A stretch of 64,000 bases of DNA from contig JAUISW010000001.1 of NCBI GenBank assembly GCA_030434875.1, positions 3,982,001-4,046,000 on the forward strand, written 5' to 3'. The first letter of the stretch is position 1, and each line of letters opens with the position of its first letter. Source of the stretch: Lachnospiraceae bacterium C1.1 (GTDB taxonomy: Bacteria > Bacillota > Clostridia > Lachnospirales > Lachnospiraceae). Positions 46,279 to 54,141 of the stretch are shown here, piece after piece. The notes under the pieces are model-generated. The model was not told the DNA's origin, did not search any database, and was given only the letters and a program-made list of their open reading frames with translations. A program made the position numbers and the translations under genes.

Positions 46279-46641
46279 ATGGGGGCAAATCCACTTACAC
46301 AAGGATGCTTATGTCAATGCACGTTTGGTTCGGTACCATTTCCGGTTCCGAAGGTCACATCACCAAATGTAAAGATATGCCATATGGGTGCAGGCATCAT
46401 CATGGACAATAAACCGCTGATGTTTGGTACCTGTACAAGCCCGATGCAGCCAAGCATGGCTGTAGGAACTCCGGGACCGTGTATTGCGGCGGCTCAGGTC
46501 GTAGCACCCTGGGCACCGGGCTCGGCTACGGTAAAGATCAATGGAATGCCGGCGGCACATAAAAACTGCAAGCTTATATGCAATTTCGGCGGCGTGATAA
46601 CGATAAAGATGGCACCTGCCATGAATGTCAAGATAGGTTGA
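46279..46641 (+). CDS. PAAR-like spike tip (DUF4280)
   Basis: A 120-residue protein with GCLCQCTFGSVPFPVP, then CHMGAGIIMDNKPLMFGTCTSPMQPS and AAHKNCKLICNFGGVITI. It has nine cysteines, several of which could hold a metal. This is the DUF4280 PAAR-like family, which sharpens the spike tip in eCIS and type VI-like machines (Afp10 role). GGAGG lies at 46267-46271, 7 bases before the ATG. Confidence 0.93.
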   Translation: MGANPLTQGCLCQCTFGSVPFPVPKVTSPNVKICHMGAGIIMDNKPLMFGTCTSPMQPSMAVGTPGPCIAAAQVVAPWAPGSATVKINGMPAAHKNCKLICNFGGVITIKMAPAMNVKIG

Positions 46642-46645
46642 TGCT

Positions 46646-48787
46646 ATGGATCTTTTAGAGCTTGAGATTGATGACGAGGATATCCGTATAGATAAAGTTG
46701 ATGAGGCTTATGCAGATCAGGAAGAGTTTCTTCACGATATCGCAGCCGAAATGGATCACCGTCTATACCTCTATTATAAATATCATCAGTGGGTCGGCCC
46801 GAAAAATGACATGAAAAACATGCTCGGGCTTGTCATAACAAGACACGAGTTTGAGCATAATCTTTCAAAGGCTTCTGAAGAAAGGCTGGAAGAAAAGTGT
46901 GATTCTGAGGAAAAAGCAGAGCTTAAGCTTTACAGGGACGTTGTCGAAAACCGTATCGGACTGACTGACAGTGAAGCATTTCCGGCAGTGAAGCTTGTAA
47001 AGCGGTTCGCACTCGATTATCAGGAAAGAGCGGCGGTATTTTTAAGCTTTTTTGCGGAAAATTCTGATAAATACAGAAAGATCATCGCTTATCTTCAGGA
47101 TGATGTCTCAAAGGGGATGCCGGGGATATCATTGATATCAGATCTGTTTGGTGACGAAGTTGATATAGCCTCCATGAGAAGGAAATTCATAGAACGTTCC
47201 CCTTTCTTAAACCTTTTTTCAAAAGAAAAACTCCAGAAGGGAACGCTCGGACTAAAGAACGAGGTACTGTTTTTCCTTAACGGCAGTGAGGAGACCCGGA
47301 ACGGTTTTAAACTTATAAAGGCCGATAAAAGTAAAAAGCTCCTTATAAGACAGGATATCGGAAGAAGGCTGGATGCGGTATTTGAAACTGAGGGAACGGC
47401 TGTGTTTCTTTCAGGGAGAGACGGGATAGGGCGCAGTTTTATGGCTGAAGCAGTGGCAGCGGCTCATGACAGGGACTGCCTCCTGGCTGACCTGACCTAT
47501 TCAAGATCCAAGCCGGAAATGATCGAAGAGGCGGATACATTAAGCCGTCTTTTTGACGCAGTCCTCCTGATAAAGGGAACAGAAGAAAAGACAGATGGAG
47601 AAACAGAAGCGCCAAAAAGGGAAGTGGCGGAAGCCATTGAAAAGCTGGAGCCGTACAGGACGCCTCTGTTTATCATCTCAGAAAAAGTCCTTCACCTTCA
47701 TCCTGCTTTATCTGCAATAAGTATTGATCTGGAGGATACAGATGTAGATGAGAGGATGATCCTGTTTGAACATTACATAAAAGGCGTGGAGCTCGCAGAT
47801 GAGGTTTCCATTGAGGAAACAGCGGTTAAATTCCATTTTACGCCTTTACAGATAAAAGGGGCGTGTGACAGACTGCGCGGAATCTACAGTATAGAGCAGA
47901 GACCCCTGACAGCGGATACTGTAAGCGAATGCTGTTACGGGGAAGTGGTCACAAGGCTCGAAAGGCTTGCAAGGAAGGTAAGGGGAAAATACACATGGGA
48001 TGATATCGTCATTCCGGATGAGATAAAAAGACTGGTGCGGCAGGCGATCGCACATGTGCGTTTCCATCATAAGGTTTACAGCGAATGGGGATTCAATAAA
48101 AAGCTGACCTATGGAACAGGTCTTTCAGTCCTTTTTGCCGGGGTACCGGGAACCGGAAAAACCATGTGTGCGCAGATAATAGCCCATGATCTGAAGATGG
48201 AGATTTTTAAGGTCAATCTGTCCCAGATCGTGAGCAAGTATATAGGTGAAACTGAAAAGAACCTGCAGGAAATATTTGCAGAGGCGAAAAATTCAAACTG
48301 TATCCTGTTCTTTGACGAATGTGATTCGCTTTTTGGAAAGAGAACCAATGAAGTCAAGGATGCAAATGATAAAAATGCAAATGTGGAAAGTGCCTATCTT
48401 TTACAGCAGATAGAGGAGTATGACGGGGTATGTATCCTTGCGACAAATCTGCTGCAGAACATTGATGAGGCATTTTTAAGGCGGATCACGTTTATAGTCC
48501 ATTTTCCTTTCCCTGATGCAGATGCAAGGAAAGAAATATACAGAAGGACTTTTCCTGCCGGAATGGAATTGTCAGATGATATAGACTGGGATTTCATATC
48601 ACGGACTTTTGAGCTTTCGGGAGGATATATAAAAAACATAGTCTTATCGGCGGCTTTTCTTGCAGCAGAGGAAGGCAGCATAGTTTCGATGAAGCATATG
48701 GTAAATGCTGCAGTGGATGAGATGAAAAAGAACGGCATTGTAGTAGTGAGGGAGCTGCTGCAGGAATATGCCGATCTGCTGGAATGA
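46646..48787 (+). CDS. AAA+ ATPase (Afp15/Pvc15-like)
   Basis: A 713-residue protein. The C-terminal AAA+ module has Walker A GVPGTGKT near residue 498, Walker B ILFFDECD near 552, a sensor ATNLLQNIDEAFLRR with the arginine finger, and RRITFIVHFPFPD. A second, degenerate module is visible around residue 256 (GRDGIGRS, without the Walker lysine and threonine). The first 200 residues are helical and specific to this family. Homologues are needed for particle assembly or cargo loading and are encoded just before the payload genes. The gene follows the PAAR gene by 4 bases. Confidence 0.94.
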   Translation: MDLLELEIDDEDIRIDKVDEAYADQEEFLHDIAAEMDHRLYLYYKYHQWVGPKNDMKNMLGLVITRHEFEHNLSKASEERLEEKCDSEEKAELKLYRDVVENRIGLTDSEAFPAVKLVKRFALDYQERAAVFLSFFAENSDKYRKIIAYLQDDVSKGMPGISLISDLFGDEVDIASMRRKFIERSPFLNLFSKEKLQKGTLGLKNEVLFFLNGSEETRNGFKLIKADKSKKLLIRQDIGRRLDAVFETEGTAVFLSGRDGIGRSFMAEAVAAAHDRDCLLADLTYSRSKPEMIEEADTLSRLFDAVLLIKGTEEKTDGETEAPKREVAEAIEKLEPYRTPLFIISEKVLHLHPALSAISIDLEDTDVDERMILFEHYIKGVELADEVSIEETAVKFHFTPLQIKGACDRLRGIYSIEQRPLTADTVSECCYGEVVTRLERLARKVRGKYTWDDIVIPDEIKRLVRQAIAHVRFHHKVYSEWGFNKKLTYGTGLSVLFAGVPGTGKTMCAQIIAHDLKMEIFKVNLSQIVSKYIGETEKNLQEIFAEAKNSNCILFFDECDSLFGKRTNEVKDANDKNANVESAYLLQQIEEYDGVCILATNLLQNIDEAFLRRITFIVHFPFPDADARKEIYRRTFPAGMELSDDIDWDFISRTFELSGGYIKNIVLSAAFLAAEEGSIVSMKHMVNAAVDEMKKNGIVVVRELLQEYADLLE

Positions 48788-48824
48788 AACATGGAATGTT
48801 ACAATTCAGTTTTGTGAGGGTGTT

Positions 48825-49667
48825 ATGGGTGATAGTCTTCATTTGGTAAGGGTAAGAGAAGGGTATGAGAATTATTATTCTTACATACCTGAAAACTTGA
48901 TATATCTGCTTTCTGATGAAAGCAACCTTGCCGTATCGGCGGTCTGGCAGGGGAAAATCTGCGGAACGGCCATAGCTGAACGCTTTGAGGACGTTATCGA
49001 GCTTCGGAGCATATTTGTTGACCCCGGTTACAGGAATATCGGTCTTGGAGAATATATATTAAAGGGACTTATAAATACGGCAAGGGAAGAAGGGGTTATC
49101 GGTGTAACGGCCCATTATACGGAAAAGTCGTTTCCAAAGCATACAAGTCTCTTGCAGAGGGCTGGCATGAATGAGTCAAGACCTTCTGCGGGTGGATATA
49201 TCATAGCACTTGGCGATATACCTCCTATCAATATCAGCAGACTTCCCTTCAAGGCATACGCATTTGATAAATGTCCGGAGAATTTGATAGATAATTACAG
49301 AAAGATGTGCTCAAGGGGAGAATTCCCTGATTATGTAAATGTTCTGAAATACAGGGAGCCATTGAAGAACCTGTCTTTTCTCGTGGCTGATGAAAAGAAG
49401 ATAGCCGGTGTGCTGATCGCGGAAAGGTCAGCAGCGGGACTCAGGCTCGCCGGTCTTTATTCGCCCAGGGAATATCACGGGAGAGGACCTTCGATACTGC
49501 TTTTGAGCCTGGCATTGACAGAGGCACAGAAACAGTATCCAAAGGAAACTGTCATTACGATCGATGCCATATCCAAAGGAGCAATCAGATTATGTGAAAA
49601 GCTTCTTCCCAGAGAATCACTCATTTATAAGGGCACGGAATTTTTCAGTTACATGAAACTTACGTGA
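48825..49667 (+). CDS. Tandem GNAT acetyltransferase in injection locus
   Basis: A 280-residue protein made of two GNAT-like halves. The first has a good acetyl-CoA loop (ELRSIFVDPGYRNIGLGEYIL). The second has a weaker one (GLYSPREYHGRGPSILLLSLAL). ATG 48825 with GAGGG four bases upstream is chosen over a longer in-frame start at 48768 that overlaps the ATPase gene. A GTTACAATTCAG fragment of the dispersed repeat lies at 48799-48810. As a gene placed right after the ATPase, it could be a cargo, or an enzyme that modifies a particle component; neither is shown. Confidence 0.75.
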   Translation: MGDSLHLVRVREGYENYYSYIPENLIYLLSDESNLAVSAVWQGKICGTAIAERFEDVIELRSIFVDPGYRNIGLGEYILKGLINTAREEGVIGVTAHYTEKSFPKHTSLLQRAGMNESRPSAGGYIIALGDIPPINISRLPFKAYAFDKCPENLIDNYRKMCSRGEFPDYVNVLKYREPLKNLSFLVADEKKIAGVLIAERSAAGLRLAGLYSPREYHGRGPSILLLSLALTEAQKQYPKETVITIDAISKGAIRLCEKLLPRESLIYKGTEFFSYMKLT

Positions 49668-49689
49668 CTGGTTATGAACAGATCCTTAC

Positions 49690-49760
49690 CTGAGTTCTGA
49701 AAAAACTTTTTGTCGCATAAAGCTTTTCAAATGCGGCAAAAAAGTGTTATTAAGGCTCAG
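49690..49760. repeat. Palindromic repeat with CGCATAAAGC centre
   Basis: CTGAG (49690-49694) and CTCAG (49756-49760) frame an imperfect stem with AAAAA/TTTTT and a CGCATAAAGC...AAATGCGG centre, shared with the repeat at 35427-35536. It lies between the acetyltransferase gene and the candidate cargo. Confidence 0.75.
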
Positions 49761-49826
49761 GCAGAGGATATTGAGAGTGAACTGTAAAAGATGATAACTG
49801 ATGTCTTTATTTTGGAGGCAGTCCAT

Positions 49827-51902
49827 ATGGGAAAAAAATTATTACCTCAGAGAAGTGGCAGCGAGTCAGAAATACTGGAAGCTGTTGTTGAAAATTCGGC
49901 AGGAAATTCGGGAGCCGGTGAATCGGCTCAGACTATCCCGAATTCTGCAAATGACATAGAGGAGCAGGAACCTCAGGGAGAGGAACCGCAGCAGACGGAA
50001 GAACAGGCGGCGGAAAGTAATCCCCAAAATGTTGAGGAAGGAAATCAGCACGAAGAAAGTGCACCTCAGAATGCTGAAGAAGGAAATCAGACTGAAGAAA
50101 ATGCACCTCAGAATGCTGAAGAGGGAACACAGACTGAAGAAAATGCACCTCAGAATGCTGAAGAGGGAACACAGACTGAAGAAAATGCTCCGCAGAATGC
50201 TGAAGAGGGAACACAGACTGAAGAAAATACTCCTCAGAATGCTGAAGAGGGAACACAGACTGAAGAAAATACTCCCGAAGAAAACGGCGAGATAGATCAG
50301 ATAATCAAAGAAGAAAAAGAAGCAACAGAACATGAAAAAAGCGACGAAAAAGAGGTCGAGGCGGTAGAAAAACAGGAAAAAGCTGCAGATGAGGGTGGTG
50401 GAAAGTCAGATGCGGATAAGATAAAGGAAGAGCTGAAAAATGCAAAAGACAGCGCATCGGAAGCCAGCGGAGAGGATAAAGAAGCAAAACCGGCAAGCGA
50501 TAAAAAAGCAGCTCCCATGATACAGATATTCTCAAACAAATTCAGCTTTGAGGGACTGTCGAAGCTGTTTGGCGGAAATTTCGGAAACGGTGGAAATCAG
50601 GAAGAAAAGGCTGATGCTAAGAAAGAATCAGAAGAAGCAGAAAAACCGTCAGAAACACCGTCAGAAACACCGTCAGAAACACCGGATGAGAAAAAGGGAG
50701 ACACACCTGCAGAAGAAGCAGAGGAGAACCCTGAGGAAGAATCAAAAGAAGGCATAGGCAGTTCGATCGTCAAGGGACTTAAATTCCTTGGAAAGAAAAC
50801 GGTCAAAGGCAAGGGGGAAGGCTTCCTTGACGGACTTAAAAAACTGGGAAAGAAAGCTGTAGGAAGCCTTTTGAATAAAGCAGCTGAAAAGATTGAAAAG
50901 AGATATTCCGGTGATAAAGGTATGGATAAGGTTGTAGAAGACCTTACAACAGTCGGAAAAGGTGCGGTTAAGGCAGCAAAATGGGCCGGCAAGGGTATAG
51001 TAAAAGGAGCGAAAAAGCTTGGACATGGTATAGCCACCGGTGCTAAGAAGCTTGGACATGGTATAGCCACAGGCTTTAAGAAGCTTGGACATGGTATAGC
51101 CACAGGCTTTAAGAAGCTTGGCAGAGGAATAAAAAAAGCATACAGGACAGTACGTTATGGCAGCAAAAAAGCCAAAGAAATGGCGAGACAGGATGTAATT
51201 GACAGTGCAAAGAAGCAGCAGGAGAAAGATGCCAGGAAAATACAGAAAGAAAAAGAAAAGATAAAGAAATCCAAAGAAAACCGTGGTCTGGATCATATGG
51301 AAGAAAATATGGCCAACGGCGGTCTTGAAAAGCATGAGCAGAGAGCTGAAAGGGCAAAGGAAAGAGAAAAAGATACTGATCCTGTAGATATTTCAGGATT
51401 ATTTGACCAGGACGAGGAACCGGCACAGGAGCACGAAGCAGCTCAGGATGAAAACCAGGCTCAGGAAGAGAATCATGAAGATGAAGCAGCTCATGATGAA
51501 AATCAGGCGCAGGAAAACCAGCCTGAGGAAAACCAGGCGCAGGAAAACCAGGCACAGGAAAATCAGGCGCAGGAAAATCAGGCGCAGGAAAACCAGCCTG
51601 AGGAAAACCGTGAGCAGGCAGATGCGGAACCCGGGCAGAATGGAAATAAGCCGCAGGAAGCTGCAGCTCCGCAGCAGGAGGATAAAAGGACAAAGGCACT
51701 TAATAATCTGTTTGGATCCCCTGAACAAAGAGCAGCTTCGGAAATGGTAAATTCTTATAAAAAAGGTCGGGTTTCCATGCTGGAAAAGCGGATAAAGAGA
51801 CTTGAAAGAATTTCAAAACTTGAAACTCCCCAACAAAAGGCAGAAACCAATAAACTGATAGAGAAACTTAAGAAAGAAATAGACAATATACGTAAAAAAT
51901 AA
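49827..51902 (+). CDS. Repeat-rich protein with cationic amphipathic core, candidate cargo
   Basis: A 691-residue protein in three zones. Residues 65-148 are six 14-residue acidic repeats (APQNAEEGTQTEEN type), 42 bp each. Residues about 312-457 are a Lys/Gly/Ala-rich stretch of amphipathic helices, including four 11-residue units KKLGHGIATG(A/F). Residues 558-597 are eight ENQAQ/ENQPE repeats. No signal peptide or cysteine. The middle part resembles membrane-active cationic peptides; the acidic ends could mask it. Position directly after the ATPase is where Afp/PVC loci keep payload genes. Alternatively it is an intracellular scaffold. ATG 49827 is supported by GGAGG at 49814-49818; the earlier in-frame ATG at 49791 is less likely. 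Confidence 0.62.
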   Translation: MGKKLLPQRSGSESEILEAVVENSAGNSGAGESAQTIPNSANDIEEQEPQGEEPQQTEEQAAESNPQNVEEGNQHEESAPQNAEEGNQTEENAPQNAEEGTQTEENAPQNAEEGTQTEENAPQNAEEGTQTEENTPQNAEEGTQTEENTPEENGEIDQIIKEEKEATEHEKSDEKEVEAVEKQEKAADEGGGKSDADKIKEELKNAKDSASEASGEDKEAKPASDKKAAPMIQIFSNKFSFEGLSKLFGGNFGNGGNQEEKADAKKESEEAEKPSETPSETPSETPDEKKGDTPAEEAEENPEEESKEGIGSSIVKGLKFLGKKTVKGKGEGFLDGLKKLGKKAVGSLLNKAAEKIEKRYSGDKGMDKVVEDLTTVGKGAVKAAKWAGKGIVKGAKKLGHGIATGAKKLGHGIATGFKKLGHGIATGFKKLGRGIKKAYRTVRYGSKKAKEMARQDVIDSAKKQQEKDARKIQKEKEKIKKSKENRGLDHMEENMANGGLEKHEQRAERAKEREKDTDPVDISGLFDQDEEPAQEHEAAQDENQAQEENHEDEAAHDENQAQENQPEENQAQENQAQENQAQENQAQENQPEENREQADAEPGQNGNKPQEAAAPQQEDKRTKALNNLFGSPEQRAASEMVNSYKKGRVSMLEKRIKRLERISKLETPQQKAETNKLIEKLKKEIDNIRKK
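50019..50270 (+). repeat. Six tandem 42-bp repeats inside the candidate cargo gene
   Basis: Units start at 50019, 50061, 50103, 50145, 50187 and 50229. Units two to six are close to identical at the DNA level, the first is diverged. They encode a 14-residue acidic Gln/Glu/Asn motif. Confidence 0.92.
51009..51140 (+). repeat. Four tandem 33-bp repeats coding for KKLGHGIATG units
   Basis: Units begin at 51009, 51042, 51075 and 51108. The first three are nearly identical in DNA; the fourth diverges at its end (KKLGRGIKKA). Confidence 0.92.
51498..51617 (+). repeat. Eight tandem 15-bp repeats coding for ENQAQ/ENQPE
   Basis: Eight consecutive five-codon units near the end of the candidate cargo gene, alternating ENQAQ and ENQPE with a last ENREQ. 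Confidence 0.9.
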
Positions 51903-51912
51903 GATTTATGCC

Positions 51913-51936
51913 CATGCGCGGCATGAGCCGCGCATG
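51913..51936 (+). other. Strong intercistronic hairpin
   Basis: A perfect 10-bp GC-rich stem (CATGCGCGGC and its complement) with loop ATGA, without a U tract. It lies 27 bases before the next start codon and may limit read-through or protect the upstream mRNA. Confidence 0.75.
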
Positions 51937-51963
51937 AAAGGTTTATAGAGGAGGCGGCATACG

Positions 51964-53922
51964 ATGGGAAAAAAACGTAAAACAAGAAGAGGAATGATCC
52001 ATTTAAAATTATTCCTGGTTTTTGCCGCTTTTACGGTTACGATAAGCCTGATTTTTGGGGTTCTGATTCTTTTCTTCTCTACGGCTTCCATAATTAACCA
52101 GTTTATAAGGACTGAGGGGATAATCACCAGAAATGTTGCCCTGACTATGCTTGAGGAATATAAAGACGAACTCTTAAAGCCTGAACTTTTTACATTGGAG
52201 CAGAAAAAAAAGATCACAGAATACATAAAAGAGGTCAATGGGATAGCCGAGGGCAAGGCAATAGCCATCTATACGGTTGACAGATTTGATAATCCGGTAC
52301 TCTTATGTGAAGTCGGATATAAAGATGTGAAAGGAAATTATCAGTTTGGATACAGCCTGTCGAATAACAGTTACGATATTGAGATAAAAAAAGTAGGTGA
52401 AAACGGAGATCCGGAGATAATATTCAAATGTAATTCAAAAGAGGAGATCAGATATCAGGGCAGCATAATCGGTTATTGCTATGCTTATAGTGAGAATATA
52501 GTCTATGATAATATCATCTCGAAAGTGATCAACGTTATAGTATCTACAACCGGGACGGTTGCCGGACTTGCTTTTTTTGCCTCTCTTATCGTGAGTCATA
52601 TGATAGCGCGGCCGATAGGAATATTGACAGAGCAGGTTGCCGGTTTTGATATCAGTTCCCCCAATGATTTTTTTAAGAAAAGGATCAGGACGGGGGATGA
52701 GATCCAGGTTCTGCAGGAGGTTTTCATAGAACTGGCATCCAAGTTAAAGTGGGTAACTGAAAACAAGATCGCAGCAGCTGCGGAGAATGAGAGGGAGCTT
52801 ACACAATACAGTGTTTATAAGAACATGAAGGAAGGATTTATGCCTAAAAGCTTCGACCTTCCACCTGAATCATTTACAAAAATGGGATGCATGGAGCTGA
52901 TCACAACAAAACTGAATGCAGACGGATGTAATTATTTCATAAGAGAAGACGGAAAGATCGTGTTCACGCTTGCCGGCATGGATGAGACAGGGATAATGCC
53001 GACGATGCATATGGCAATAATAATGGCTATTATAAAAAGCTATATAAATTCTGCCAAAAGCTTTGAAGAATGCATATCTGAGATCAACCGGCAGGCATAT
53101 GTAAATCAAAACAGCTATTCTTCATGCAGGGCTTTTTTCGGTATGATAGACAATGAAGAAAACAAGCTTTATTTTATAAACTGTGGTGCACGGCCTGCAC
53201 TGTTTACAGACCGTAACAGAAACCTGACCCATATTACGGGAAAGATATATGATCCCCTGGGATTTTCCGAAAATGTAAATTATAAGGCAGAAGTGATGGA
53301 TATCAAGGACGGAGACATGATATTTGTCACGAACGGCAAGCTGGAGAAGAGCCGTAACATCAACGGAGAGATCTATGATTTTGAAAGATTTTCTGCCGTT
53401 GTCGAAGATTATAAAAACAGGGATGCAGGGGTTGAGGAAATCCTTGCGAAAACCGAGGAAAGCATAATTAATTTCTTTAAGGGCTCACGACTTGACAGCG
53501 AGGTTTTAATGCTGGGCTTATCTTATATGAAGCCGGATAAGAAAAAGGCTGTAAAAAGGTATCCTCCAACTATGGATCATTCATCAAAGCTTCAGGAATT
53601 TGTAATGCTGCAGCTGAAGCAGAACGATATCCCTCCGAAGGTAAATGCCCTGATGAAGGTGATCCTGGAAGAACTATACAGCGTTTTCTGCCATAATACA
53701 CTTGGAAAAGAAGTAGTTGTTACATGTGAGATCACGGAAGAGAAAATACTGATAATTGAAATGGAATCAGAAGTCAAAAACGGCAAGAACGCTTTTGACA
53801 GCTCGAATTTCCCGGGGATGACATTTATAAAACGCAACGTTGACGACTTCAATGCAGAGGAGATCAGAAATCCTAAAGACAACAGGTCAACAACAAAGAT
53901 CATCATGATAAAGAATCTATGA
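51964..53922 (+). CDS. Membrane PP2C/SpoIIE-like protein, metal ligands lost
   Basis: A 652-residue protein. Membrane helices at about 14-40 and 189-213 flank an extracellular sensor of about 145 residues; a HAMP-like linker follows (SHMIARPIGILTEQV). Residues 285-530 follow the SpoIIE/PP2C pattern, but the usual metal Asp motifs are changed: the GGDFYD region reads DGCNYF, DVSGKG reads GMDETG, TDG reads TNG (FVTNGKLEKS), and DD(I/L)T reads SEVL. The last 110 residues look like a degenerate HATPase/RsbW-like fold. I infer a pseudophosphatase that senses an external cue and regulates by binding. It is the last gene of the injection locus. AGGAGG is placed about 10 bases upstream of ATG 51964. 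Confidence 0.75.
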   Translation: MGKKRKTRRGMIHLKLFLVFAAFTVTISLIFGVLILFFSTASIINQFIRTEGIITRNVALTMLEEYKDELLKPELFTLEQKKKITEYIKEVNGIAEGKAIAIYTVDRFDNPVLLCEVGYKDVKGNYQFGYSLSNNSYDIEIKKVGENGDPEIIFKCNSKEEIRYQGSIIGYCYAYSENIVYDNIISKVINVIVSTTGTVAGLAFFASLIVSHMIARPIGILTEQVAGFDISSPNDFFKKRIRTGDEIQVLQEVFIELASKLKWVTENKIAAAAENERELTQYSVYKNMKEGFMPKSFDLPPESFTKMGCMELITTKLNADGCNYFIREDGKIVFTLAGMDETGIMPTMHMAIIMAIIKSYINSAKSFEECISEINRQAYVNQNSYSSCRAFFGMIDNEENKLYFINCGARPALFTDRNRNLTHITGKIYDPLGFSENVNYKAEVMDIKDGDMIFVTNGKLEKSRNINGEIYDFERFSAVVEDYKNRDAGVEEILAKTEESIINFFKGSRLDSEVLMLGLSYMKPDKKKAVKRYPPTMDHSSKLQEFVMLQLKQNDIPPKVNALMKVILEELYSVFCHNTLGKEVVVTCEITEEKILIIEMESEVKNGKNAFDSSNFPGMTFIKRNVDDFNAEEIRNPKDNRSTTKIIMIKNL

Positions 53923-54018
53923 GACTTACAATTTTTGTGGGCTTGTTTGCCACCTGTGTTGTCTTATCACACGGGATCCGCAATTAATGCGCTTTATAAA
54001 AAACATCTAAAGAAATTA

Positions 54019-54048
54019 TTGTTAGAATATTTCAGAGGAGGTTATAAT
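54019..54048 (+). promoter_or_regulatory. Sigma-A promoter of the second secreted-protein gene
   Basis: TTGTTA (54019-54024), an 18-base spacer and a perfect TATAAT (54043-54048). It starts a leader of about 85 bases holding a run of 12 T residues and a 7-bp hairpin (54108-54114 with 54121-54127). Confidence 0.72.
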
Positions 54049-54141
54049 AAATTCTGTTGGGGGTTCTTACAGTTTGAGAGGTGCTGTGGAACAAAAAAAT
54101 TTTTTTTTTTCGGAGGCTTTTCCGAAAGAAAGGACGGGGTT

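Noticed and set aside
50019..50270. CRISPR-like array
   Set aside because: The 42-bp units are contiguous coding repeats in frame with a 14-residue motif and have no spacers.
18315..53922. Complete prophage
   Set aside because: No capsid, portal, terminase, lysis, replication or integrase gene is visible, while AAA+ ATPase, DUF4255 cap and DUF4280 PAAR-like genes point to an injection system.
53935..54141. Upstream in-frame extension of the second secreted protein from a TTG
   Set aside because: It would lie before and across the promoter and poly-T leader and would bury the signal peptide; the ATG at 54142 gives a perfect signal sequence.
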